The translations under genes were made by a program, and so were the position numbers. The notes under the pieces were generated by a model that was not told the DNA's origin, ran no database searches, and worked only from the letters and a program-made list of their open reading frames with translations. From NCBI GenBank assembly GCA_001600095.1, contig BCIX01000001.1, positions 2,815,198-2,879,197 of the forward strand: a stretch of DNA of 64,000 nt, written 5' to 3'. The DNA is from Bullera alba. Taxonomy: Eukaryota > Basidiomycota > Tremellomycetes > Tremellales > Bulleraceae. Shown here piece by piece: positions 1 to 9,844 of this stretch; positions within the stretch are counted from its first letter, which is position 1, and each line of letters begins with the position of its first letter.

Positions 1-1050
1 TGATTTCGAATCTTTGCCATGAGTAGGCCTACAGTTCCAATGCGACATCGTAGTTGAACCGGGTATACCTGGAGAGCGCGACTTTGCCCGGGTCTCAGGA
101 TCGAGTTCACTCGTTGTAGATTAGTACCGATGCAAAGTGTACGGTGATACCACCTAGGTCCTAGGGCAAACGAGACTATTGAATACGCGTCGCGTTGATG
201 ACGAAGGGCTGCATCGACGTGACTACGGTCAATCTACGCCCAGTCCCCTAGGGCGAACTTGCGACTCCCTTTGAGATAAAGCTCTAGGAGGTCGTTTTCC
301 GTGATCACATCCTACTCTGCTCACAGTTCAAGGCTAGTCTCGCGGTCTGCGTTCGCCTGGGCTCGACCTCTAGGGTGTGGCTCGGCACTGGCACTCTCTG
401 CGACCTTCCATCATAGCTCGCAGGACAAGCAGGGATCATTCAGAGAGCGCAGCACTGCGCGACACACCTGGCCGTGTTACACCTGCAGCCTCAACGACGC
501 GTATGTACGCCAGTTCGGCTGCCCAGGCAAGCCCAGGTGTTGCTTCACGCCGTCATGTTCCCGCTGAAGCCTGCTGAAGCCTGCTGAAGCCTGCTGAAGC
601 CTGCTGAAGCACACCAGATCACCAGACGGCTAGAGCTAGACGCGTCTATGCTTACCTGACCACCCGACCTCAGCAGGCCTCAGACTCTCTCAGACTGCCT
701 CAGAGCAGCTCAGAGCGCCCTAGCCTGCCCTAGCGCGCCCCCGTTGTCCTCAGGGCACCCGAGGAGGGTCGAGGGCTGTCGAGGGCCCCACTGATGGCGG
801 CGGAGCCCGCCCCGCTCTTTGTCGGGGTATCTTGCATCATCGATTTTCGAAAGGTTTTCAGAGGTGTGACAATGACTGTCGACTGTCGACACAGCTTCCC
901 CGATCACGAGTGGACGGACTGATAGCGTAGAACTCGATCTGTTCGATCTGGACTGGATACGGAGCTGCTCAACATCGAATTTGTAGACTTTGGTCACACT
1001 GTCGACGAACACGAGCGACGACAACACTCGGTGGCTAAATCTCAGTCGTC
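1..1050. other. Non-coding stretch upstream of the MATE gene
   Basis: I see no convincing gene here. The short open frames lack coding character and any recognisable motif. The stretch holds a 10-bp tandem repeat (561-610, listed separately), a run of CTCAGA/CCTAGC-like short direct repeats at about 675-735, and presumably the promoter and 5' leader of the gene starting at 1051. Confidence 0.5.
561..610. repeat. 10-bp tandem repeat, 5 units
   Basis: Five head-to-tail units of CTGCTGAAGC. The first unit differs at one base (CCGCTGAAGC) and the other four are identical. The period of 10 is not a multiple of 3, which argues against a coding repeat. It looks like a simple minisatellite. Confidence 0.9.
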
Positions 1051-4000
1051 ATGTCCAACTACCCACATTCGGCGATCCTAGCCTCGTCGCTGGGCACCTC
1101 GCCTTTCGGTGAGTGACGAGGAAGGCCGTTGACGTATTTGAAGCTCACCAAAAATTCATCGTAGCTGTTCAGAACAGCTTGGAGTCCCTGATCAACCGGT
1201 CCCGCACGAACCCACATCCTCATCGAAGAGGAGACTCGAACGCCTCTGCTCCACATTCCCCGACCAGTCTTCATGCCCACCTTCCCCCCGATCTCACCTT
1301 CACGGCGGCTTCGCCGGATGGTAGGAATGACGACGACATCAATGGTAGCGGAACAAGAGATCGGAGACGGTCCAGTGGGTATGTCCATCGACCGGCGTTC
1401 ACCACGATCCGCGAGGTATCTTACGATGAAGGTGCTGCGATCCTCCTTCACGACGACGATGATGACGATAATGAGGATAATGAGAGGACGGGCCTCATGA
1501 GAGACTCTGGCAGGGGTTCGAATAGGAGAGACACAAGGCGGAAGAGTTATGGAGCCACGACTTCCGAACCCATAACCGTGAGAGCGGGAAGGAATAGGAG
1601 ACCAAGTGATCAAATCACCTCCGAGGCACCCAGGGCTTCTGGCAATTCTAGATCGAGATCCAAAGCTAGGACACCACCTCGATCCGATCCAGCGCCACAT
1701 ATGATCTCGGAACCGTCATCTGTCAATACCGACGACACTGCACTCCTTGACGATCACCCATCTCCAGCGCTCGAGGACATTGACGCCAGAATTGGCGGAA
1801 GAGACGATTATCGGGGGAGAGCAGTTGAATCGAGACCGTTGTCGCCCGTTTCGACAAAGCACTCCGAGTCGGCATCTGGATACACAAGGGCTGGACGGAG
1901 ATTGAGCGTCAGTACTCGATTCGCGGACGATTCTTCTGGTGACGAAGGTGGTGATGTGGCCAGAGGGATTGTGGCCACGGGCGGAGGAGCTGTCTTCGGT
2001 GGACGAGCTGGATTGGGCATGACTCCCGCAACGTCGAGTTTGCCCGGAGGCGGACCAGGTGTTGTCAATACCGGTATTGGAATCATGGATCTCGATCCTG
2101 CAGAGGAGCTCGACGCAGTGGACCTGGAGTTGCCAGTGGCAGAAGATGGCACTGAGGCTAGAAACTGGGTTGACGCAGTAAAGGTGAGGCAGCCGTGGCA
2201 GTCGTTTTGCCTGGAGAGTTTGCTGATTGCCTGATGGTCGCACAGGTCGAGATCCCAATCATCTTCAAGATGAGTCTTCCTTGTCTGTTCACGCAGCTCG
2301 CCGAATGGTCCTTGGTCCTTGCTTCAGTGGTTTCCATCGGTCACTTGGGTACAGCCCAACTCGCGGCCTCATCGTGAGTATACAGGTACCTCGGTCAGCA
2401 TAGCATAGTGAAACTGACCTACGTCAGCTTGGCTTCAATGACGGCCTCTGTATCGGCCTTCTCGATTCTCCAGGGTCTTGCTACTTCTCGTAAGTGAAGG
2501 ATGTAGCTTCAGGAAGCGATTAACCCCTGACGCCCATCATAGTGGACACCCTCCTGCCCGCCGCTTGGACATCCTCTGATCCTTCTCGTGTGGGTCTGTG
2601 GACCCAGCGACAGTGAGTGTCGCCGATGTGGCTTCGTGACCGGAGCTGACAAGAATGAATAGAGCTGTCGTCATGGTCTTCGCCATGGTGAGTATCGAGC
2701 AATTTTGACCGCGATGCCCGCTGACCAGGTCAGATCCCCATGTTCGTGCTGTGGTGGAATATCGAAGGCGTTCTCATCTTCCTCAATCAAGGTACGCGGC
2801 AGTGGAAAAGCAGCGACATTGAACATGCAGCTGACTCTACTCGCAGAGGCCGATGTTGCGCACCTTGCTGCTGATTACTTACGATATCTGTCTTTCGGTA
2901 TCCCAGGTTACGGAGGAAACGTCATCGCCAAGAAGTGAGTTCAACTTTGCTTGGGAAATTCGAGGTTCCTTCTGATAGCGTCTTGGCAGATATCTTCAGG
3001 CGCAAGGACTAATGAACGTGCCAACCTATGTTCTCTTCATCATCGCGCCGCTGAACCTGGTCTTCAATTGGCTATTCGTGAGCGACTCGATTGACGACGT
3101 TGAGAGCGAATGCTAATGGTCTGGTAGGTATGGGGACCAAAGGGGATTCGGCTTGGATTCGTCGGCGGAGCTGTCGCTACTGCCTTGTCGTACAACCTCA
3201 CCGTGAGCCCATCAGGCATTGAGACGTGCAACTCTTGCTGAACAATATCAGTTTGTCATGCTCTTGGTGTACATCCTGTTTTATGGACCTAGAGAGGCTT
3301 TCTACCCATGGAGTTTCAGCTCATCCTTCTCAAAGTTGGGCACCGTTACGTCTTTGGGCCTAGCAGGCACGATCATGGTGAGTCCGGCGAGCGGCTGAAG
3401 TTGGCCGTCCAGGCTGACACCCAGATCTAGCTCTCGTCCGAGTGGTGGGCTTGGGAGGCATGTGCCCTGGCAGCGTCATTGCTCGGCCCTACGAACCTAG
3501 CAGCGCAGTCGGTTTTGCTGTCCACTGCCTCGACATTCTACCAGTTCCCGGCGTCATTGGGTATTGCCTCTGCAGTACGATGTGGTAATCTCCTTGGAGC
3601 GGGACGTGGCTGGGAGGCCAAGTGGGCTAGTCGAGCGTCGTTCTTCCTGAGTCTGTTCCTAGCGGGTTCCAGCAGGTGAGTAGCTGGAACTTGCGCTCTG
3701 TCAGTACTCACCAGCTAGTCACTAACCACTCCGCAGTACGATCTTGCTTATTTTCAGGAAGAACTGGGGATACTTGTTCAATTCTGATCCCGAGGTGGTC
3801 GCGATTGTCGCCACGGTACTGCCCTACATCGCCTTGTTCCAATTGACCGATGGCATTGTCGCCACGGCCGGATCTGTCCTTCGGGCGCTTGGACTACACA
3901 CCACTGGTGCTATGATCAACTTGACCTCGTACTATATCATCGGGTTGCCCCTAGGTATCTGGCTCACTTTCACACCACGATACCACCTTGGTCTGCAGGG

Positions 4001-4382
4001 TATTTGGATTGGATTGAGTTTGGCCCTCGGATACGGCAGTATCCTCTCGGCGGTATTGGTCTGGAGGGCCGATTGGACGAGAGCCGTCGAGAGGGTCAGG
4101 GAGCGATTGGGCCTGGGAACCCGAGGGGAAATTGGGCAAGATGGGAAATGGGAGGAAGAGCAGCCTGTGAATTTCGGCTCTGACGAGGAAGAATACATGG
4201 AGGATGGGGAAGCAGAGCGGAGATTGGCTAGGAGAGCTAGTAGGAGCAGTCGAAGGCGGAGTATCAAGACTAGCATATACAGAGGACAGCATGGGTCCAA
4301 GTCGCCGGAGAATGGTCATGCGAGCGCTCAGGAGAGGCGGAGGCTACTGCAGGATGGAGATGGTGATGCGGATGGAGAGTAG
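1051..4382 (+). CDS. MATE-family multidrug/toxin exporter with long N-terminal extension
   Basis: Membrane antiporter of the MATE family, which exports cationic drugs and metabolites using an ion gradient. The ATG at 1051 reads MSNYPHSAILASS, then a 35-nt intron (1109-1143) leads into the long exon 1144-2183. I count about 13 exons and roughly 900 aa. The first 370 or so residues are hydrophilic and rich in Asp, Arg and Ser. From 2246 the MATE core begins (VEIPIIFKMSLPCL, then TAQLAASS). The fungal MATE signature LDTLLPAAWTSSDPSRVGLW falls at about 2540-2605, followed by many hydrophobic helices up to about 4080. The tail is Arg/Ser-rich and acidic, probably cytosolic. The substrate cannot be read from sequence. 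The gene converges on the 4561-5133 gene with under 200 bp between stops. Confidence 0.9.
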
Positions 4383-4560
4383 GAGAGACCCAGCTCAGCG
4401 AATTGGCTGGGATGAAATCGCACCAAAGCATCGAGCATCAACAAGAAGATATGATACTCGTTGGCTAGTACACTTCTATCTCATGCACGACACTTATGAA
4501 GATATGAGGGTGATGGAATCCGATCTATCAATCTGGTTGTACTGTTCAAGACGTTGCCCA

Positions 4561-5133
4561 TCACTCATCTCCTCTCGTTTCGCCCGTCTCGCCTATCTCA
4601 GCGCCCTTGGCATATATCCTTTCAATCACTTCCGACTTTGCCTTGCCATACGCTCCTATATCCACATGCTGTGATTTTGACAGCTCCCTCTTGACATCCC
4701 CATACTCGTCCCTCAGCTCTGGATGGCTCAACAACACCCGTTTCAGTATGAGATGTCGCTTCAACTGGCCGCTTGTCGGGAGAACTAGGTACACCATCCT
4801 CCTGGGCTGACCGTCTTCCGTGGGTTTGGACGCGCCTTGATCGTGCGTGTGGCCATTGTACCGGAAGGAAGCGCGGTCAGGCAGCCATGTCTCGGGGTTG
4901 TAGGTGTAACCCCGGGTGCTCAACCGCGCGAACGCGGCAAAGACGTGTTCGGGGGAGACTACGATGTCGATGTCAATCATGGGCTTTGCGGGGAGACCGG
5001 GTACTGAGGTGCTTCCGACGTGGAGGATTGATATCAAGGGCACATCCTGGAGGATGGATAAGAGGTCAGATTTGATGCTCTGGAAGGTCGAGGCCCAGGT
5101 TGGATCGTATTCCGAGATGGCAATGTCGAGCAT
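4561..5133 (-). CDS. GrpB-like nucleotidyltransferase-fold protein (UPF0157)
   Basis: Single exon, 190 aa, starting MLDIAISEYDPTW. The family core is clear: LHVGSTSVPGLPAKPMIDID at about residues 41-60 (GS motif and DxD acids of the nucleotidyltransferase fold), then YTYNPETWLPDRASF and a conserved C-terminal helix region (YGDVKRELSKSQ). GrpB/UPF0157 proteins are common in bacteria and scattered in fungi. Their physiological role is unsettled, so I assign no reaction. It is one of two intron-free complete genes or frames here (the rest are intron-rich), which fits retroposition or old horizontal acquisition but proves neither. It shares a divergent 598-bp spacer with the sulfurtransferase gene. 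Confidence 0.88.
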   Translation of the reverse strand: MLDIAISEYDPTWASTFQSIKSDLLSILQDVPLISILHVGSTSVPGLPAKPMIDIDIVVSPEHVFAAFARLSTRGYTYNPETWLPDRASFRYNGHTHDQGASKPTEDGQPRRMVYLVLPTSGQLKRHLILKRVLLSHPELRDEYGDVKRELSKSQHVDIGAYGKAKSEVIERIYAKGAEIGETGETRGDE

Positions 5134-5731
5134 GATTTGTGGGAGAGTGCGGAGATGTGAGCCGTAAACAAGAGTAGGTTCGAGGTGATTAGCAGACGAG
5201 TCTTCAGCTTATCAGTGAGCTATATATACAGTACATCCTCGCCATCCTCGTCGTCGTGAACGTGCGGACACCCTTCGTGCTCGTCGGCCAAGTCCGTTGC
5301 ACCGCCCTGTTGTCCATGAGTTGGGGCCAGGGCGTTGGGCATCAGAAACCTGGCGATTAAGCCACCAACGATTGTAGCAGTCTTCCCCGTCTACATTTGG
5401 ACAATCCGGCATCCGATATCAACACTCTCCTGAGTCCTGACAAGCACAACAGGACCATCCCGGCCTCCTCCTCCTCCTGCAAGGCCAACGGTGACGAGCA
5501 TCGCGTTTGTTATTGCCGATGATTGCCGATCGGGCGCACGCGCTAAGCTGTAAGCGGATATCGCCGTCACGATGATGTGCGAGCTGGATGATCGACCGTA
5601 GCGATAGCCGGCCTGTCCTCGTCTGTTGTCCAGCTATAGCAACTGATCAAGTCTATTGCTAGCTGCCAGTTCCTGTCATCTACCATCCACCAATAGACCT
5701 GCTGTTCGCACCCTGTATAACCCCGCCCACG
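5134..5731. promoter_or_regulatory. Divergent spacer, GrpB-like / sulfurtransferase
   Basis: 598 bp between two divergent start codons. It contains CT-rich runs (for example a TCCTCC repeat near 5465-5480) typical of fungal core promoters. No RNA gene or coding frame is visible. Shared regulation is inference. Confidence 0.45.
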
Positions 5732-7073
5732 ATGAGACAGCCTAGGTTCAACCCAGCTCGCTTCCTGGCTCGGCAATTGAATACTGCCTCTGGACCAAGC
5801 AGGGTTCCTCTCCTGCTCAGTCCATCGCAGTTCAAGCAACTCCCAAAGGTACACCCGCAGCTGCCCGAAACACGAATCTGAGCTGACGATGCGAACGCTT
5901 TCTAGTCCACGACCCTGGCGCTGGACGTCTCGTGGCATATGCCCGGAAGCCCAAGATCCGCATTGGCAGAATACCTCTCCGGACCTCGGATACCCCATGC
6001 GAAGCGATTCGACCTGGACGAAGTGGCCGAGCTGGACATCTCGAAGAACCCTCTCAGTCTGACTCACATGCTGCCCTCAAAGGAGACATTCAAGGAAGCT
6101 TGCGGTGAGTCATACCTCATAGGGTGGTCATAGCTGTGATTGACGAAATGTTGGCAATAGAGAACATTGGGATTAGTGACGAGACACATGTCGTTTGTTA
6201 TGATTCTCTGGGCGTGTTCTCCTCCCCGAGAGGTCTGTACACCTTCAAAGGTGAGCTGGCCGTACCACAGAGAGATGGTGTTAGCTCACACTATGTTAGC
6301 GTTCGGTCACGACAAGGTGTCTGTGCTGGATGGCGGTTTGCCGAGGTGGATCCACGAAGGGGAGGAAGTGGATACTGGAGACGTAGGAGATGTCGGCAGG
6401 AGCGAGTACACCAAAGCGGAAGGTCCGAATCCCGATCTCGTCAGATGTGAGCGAGGTTCACGGAGAGGGAGAGCGGGCGTTGGCTGATGTGAGCGCTTAG
6501 CATACGAGCAGATTGTTAAGAACTCGGAAAAGGACCCAGAGTCGCCTGAAGCCGAGGTCGTCCTTGACCATCGACCATACGCGAGGTGTGTCACCCTAGA
6601 CTATACATCTGCCCGTTGTCGGCGCTGATGGTCAAACAGGTGGGAAGGAAGTGCGCCCGAGCCAAGACCGGGATTGGCATCTGGTCATATCCCAAACTCC
6701 CTCTCGGCCCCCTTCTTGAACTACCTCTCCCCACCATCTGATACCAAGCCGTACACCTCGTACAAGTCGCTCGAGGAGTTGAAAGAAGTATTGACGAAAG
6801 CGGTCGGTGGTCAGGCCGCATGGGATGCACTGGTCAAAGGGGATAAAGGCCTGGTGTTCACTTGTGGCAGCGGCATGACGGCGGCTATAGGCTGGTTGGC
6901 GAATGAGCTCATTAGGGCGGAGCAAGGGGGCAATGTAAAGTCTAGCATATACGATGAGGTGAGTGGTGACTCGATTGAGAACAATTGGGTGATCATAGCT
7001 GATACCCGATCAGAGCTGGACTGGGTACGCTTCAAGGCAGGAGAGTAAAGTCGTCAAGGGCAAGGATGCGTGA
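5732..7073 (+). CDS. TUM1: 3-mercaptopyruvate / thiosulfate sulfurtransferase (double rhodanese)
   Basis: Transfers sulfur from 3-mercaptopyruvate or thiosulfate to thiol acceptors. In yeasts the Tum1 homologue feeds tRNA thiolation and cysteine catabolism. The ATG at 5732 gives MRQPRFNPARFLARQLNTAS, an Arg-rich leader that could be a mitochondrial presequence. Domain 1 follows (STTLALDVSWHMPG, then ETHVVCYDSLGVFSSPR and FGHDKVSVLDGGLPRW). Domain 2 carries the active-site loop TCGSGMTAAI at about 6860-6890 (catalytic Cys) and DESWTGYASR at the C-terminus. At least seven exons; the last junction joins DE to SWTGYASRQESK and ends at the TGA at 7071. The CGSGxTA loop favours mercaptopyruvate over thiosulfate as substrate (family knowledge). 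Convergent with PGS1. Confidence 0.9.
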
Positions 7074-7372
7074 GGAGTCATCAAGCACTAGAGTGAGGGA
7101 CGCGCAGCAAATGTGACCGAATACTCTGGAAGAAGTACATGTGTATGTAACTACCGCAAGGCGACAACAAGAAGAAGAATATCATCTAGGCAAGGAGATA
7201 CTCCCCTGGTCATCTCAATATGCATGTGTATAAATGCTTGAACAGTGTTAACTGCAATGAAGCTCGGATGTTGACAATGTGTGTAAGTGTAGATAGTCAT
7301 CGCGCTTCCCTCCCTTCGCCATTACCTCGTGATCCTCTATTCTATACTCGTGGAGTATACCCATACCCGCCC

Positions 7373-9361
7373 TTATAGCATCTTATCGATTCCTAGCGCA
7401 ATGAGCACTTTGGCAAATAAGCTGACTTTTCTCTCCTCCTTCTTCCACGTATCTCCATTGACATCCTTGGCGTCCTGATCCAGATTCTTGATCTCGCTCG
7501 CCAGCGCTCTTCGTAGTGATGGCGAAGACGTAGTGAGGATCATAGACAGTTCCGTATCGAGCTCCAAAGACCTCGTGGAGAGATTTGAGGATCCTATGAA
7601 TGTCATGAAGGGCTGTCTGGGTTTCAAAGTCGGTGAGAGCCAGAGACCTAAGCGAGAGATCAGCTCTGCTCTGAAGATGGCCAGGGGAAAGACGCACCTT
7701 TGGAATGATAAGTCCATCCCTCTTTCTCCCATTCCTTGAGTCTGACTCCAGTACCCGTGGCGGCACGATACGCCCTGCCCCGCTTTTGAGCCTCATTCCA
7801 GAACCGACTCTCCAGCAATGTGTACCCCTCTGGAATCAACCGAGATAAACCAGCAGACCCAAAGAACCCATTCGCCTGGAAGTGGCGTCAGCTTTCACGA
7901 TCCCACGAAAAAACGCAGCTGCCCGTACGCACCTTTGGCGATGCAGCGATGACCCTCACTGGAGCTGGAGAATCAATCACGGCGCGTTTGTACGCCTTAT
8001 ACAAGCCGAAATAACCACTGGTCAAGTCGACGGTGACCTTGTCCGTTTCTACTGGAGTCGGTGGTTGCCGGGTTACCCCCTCTTCCGATTGCGATTCCTC
8101 CTCCATAACCGCCGGAGGCGGCACCTCATAGACCCTCCGCACGGCATTGAACACTTTGCCCAAAGCCGCTTCTTCCTCTTTGATCCCCAGGACGCCAGCT
8201 TGAATGACGGGCCAGAACCAGGTATCCACGTCGACCCGCCGTAACCTTGCTGGATTTCCCGCTCGCCAGGAATTTTGGAATGCTGTCAACGTGGCCAGAG
8301 CATGAGCGGAGAAGGACCTTGGGTGGATGGATGGCGTAGGCCAAACAAGCGCGGCAGTGCCGAAAAAGTTGGTCGAGCCTTTCGGCGAGGGCAAGGGGAC
8401 GAGATGATGCCGCGATATTGAAGGTGGAGGCGAGGCTGACAGGAGGTACGAGTAGTGCGTGAACAGTCGGGTCAGGGAGGAGAGATAGGATAGTAATGTT
8501 GGATGGGACTTGAAGTGGATATATCGATCTTGTCTATTGGTGAAATAGCTCCCAGCGAGATTGGCCCTAAGATGTAGATGTAATCAGACTAAGTCTTCAG
8601 GGATTGGGAGCAGACTTACCCGCTAATGATGACCTCGTCGTCTACGCCATACCACTTCGCGTGCCAGGTACCCCATCCTTCGTCGAATCTCTCCGGCACG
8701 ATCTTCTCCATCAACCCTCTCAACTTTGGCGACCGGAACAACCACACTTCACATCTATCCGAGTACTTTTGCAGTAATGGCAGGAGCAAGTGCGCCGTTG
8801 ATGGCGGATGATCTTGTGAGGTGGACAGCCTTGTCGCGCGGTGGTAATCCAGTATAAAGGTCACCCGCAATTGTGGTCTCGACTCCAAAGCCGTCCGTAT
8901 CGCGTCAACCTGGACCACATCAGCATGCTGCCCAAGTATCTACACAGAGGAGAAGTTGTACTCACAAGCTCTGACTCTTCTGCACCTATGTAGAGACTAC
9001 TAATGATGATCCTTCGCTTGGCTCTCGAGATCATATCTATCAGGGCGTCGTAAAAGGCCGTTGGGGAATCCATCAATGTGATCTCATCGCCTCTCGCCCC
9101 AAAGCACGGCTGAGAAGAGGACAGCGCCGCTGCCAGCTCTTCAAATGCCGGAGAGGAGTGAGGGATCGCTGGAGGATGAATCGAGGGTTTGGATGCGCTT
9201 GTACTTGAGTTGTGCCGTATGAAGGTATACCGAGGGTTCCGGGGCGTAGCGAGGATCCGTCGTGGGACTGATGTGGCGCCTCGGGGTCGGGTCGAAGGAC
9301 CAGCGATGGCGTTGTAGAAGCATCTCGCAGCGGACTTTTGCGTCCCTGACAGACTGGCCAT
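7373..9361 (-). CDS. PGS1: Phosphatidylglycerophosphate synthase (mitochondrial)
   Basis: Makes phosphatidylglycerophosphate from CDP-diacylglycerol and glycerol-3-phosphate, the committed step to cardiolipin. It is the phospholipase-D-fold type found in fungi and animals. The start at 9361 gives MASLSGTQKSAARCFYNAIA, a basic, Ser-rich leader consistent with mitochondrial import. The first HxK motif is in GTWHAKWYGVDDEVIISG near 8620-8670. The second is in TYHSKG near 7690 (split by an intron after the Gly codon's first base), followed by FIGSSNLSTRSLELDTE. Conserved family segments include the IISSLYIG strand and TSGYFGLY. Four to five introns. Divergent from BBC1 across 483 bp. Confidence 0.92.
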
Positions 9362-9844
9362 TCTGTTTGGCAGATGTCCGGTGCTGCTTCTGTATACCGA
9401 GACTGTTAGCAGATTATGGTTGTGTCGTATACCATCTTCAAGCCTTGATGCAGCTTGTCGCTGCAGTGCAGGACTGTGCAGGACGATCGCGACTTTTGTT
9501 TTCGGTTTCCCGGTAGTCGGACATCGCCGCCTTGGCTGCCACGTGGAGACCCCACGCTCGGACCCTGAGCTGCTGTTACTGTAGTTACTGCCGGGGATCG
9601 TGGCAGCGCAATGACATCAACGCATGTCCTGTCCTGTGTCTTCGTCCTCTATACATCAACTACTCTTCTGGCCTTGCTTTGACCGACTGAGAACCACAAG
9701 CATAGCTGGGATACGCTCGAGCATTAGCCCCTCGACTCGATACCCGAGCTAGAAACACGTTTATACCCTCAGCCACACTAGTAGGCAACAGGACACTTGA
9801 CTCGCCCGTGCCAAGCTGCGCGGCGACCGTCTCGACAGTCAACC
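9362..9844. promoter_or_regulatory. Divergent spacer, PGS1 / BBC1
   Basis: 483 bp between divergent start codons. No coding frame or RNA gene is recognisable. It presumably holds both promoters. Confidence 0.45.

Noticed and set aside
4204..4674. Second plus-strand gene overlapping the MATE 3' end
   Set aside because: It is another frame of the MATE last exon running into the convergent spacer and the GrpB-like gene; composition is Arg/Gly biased without motifs.
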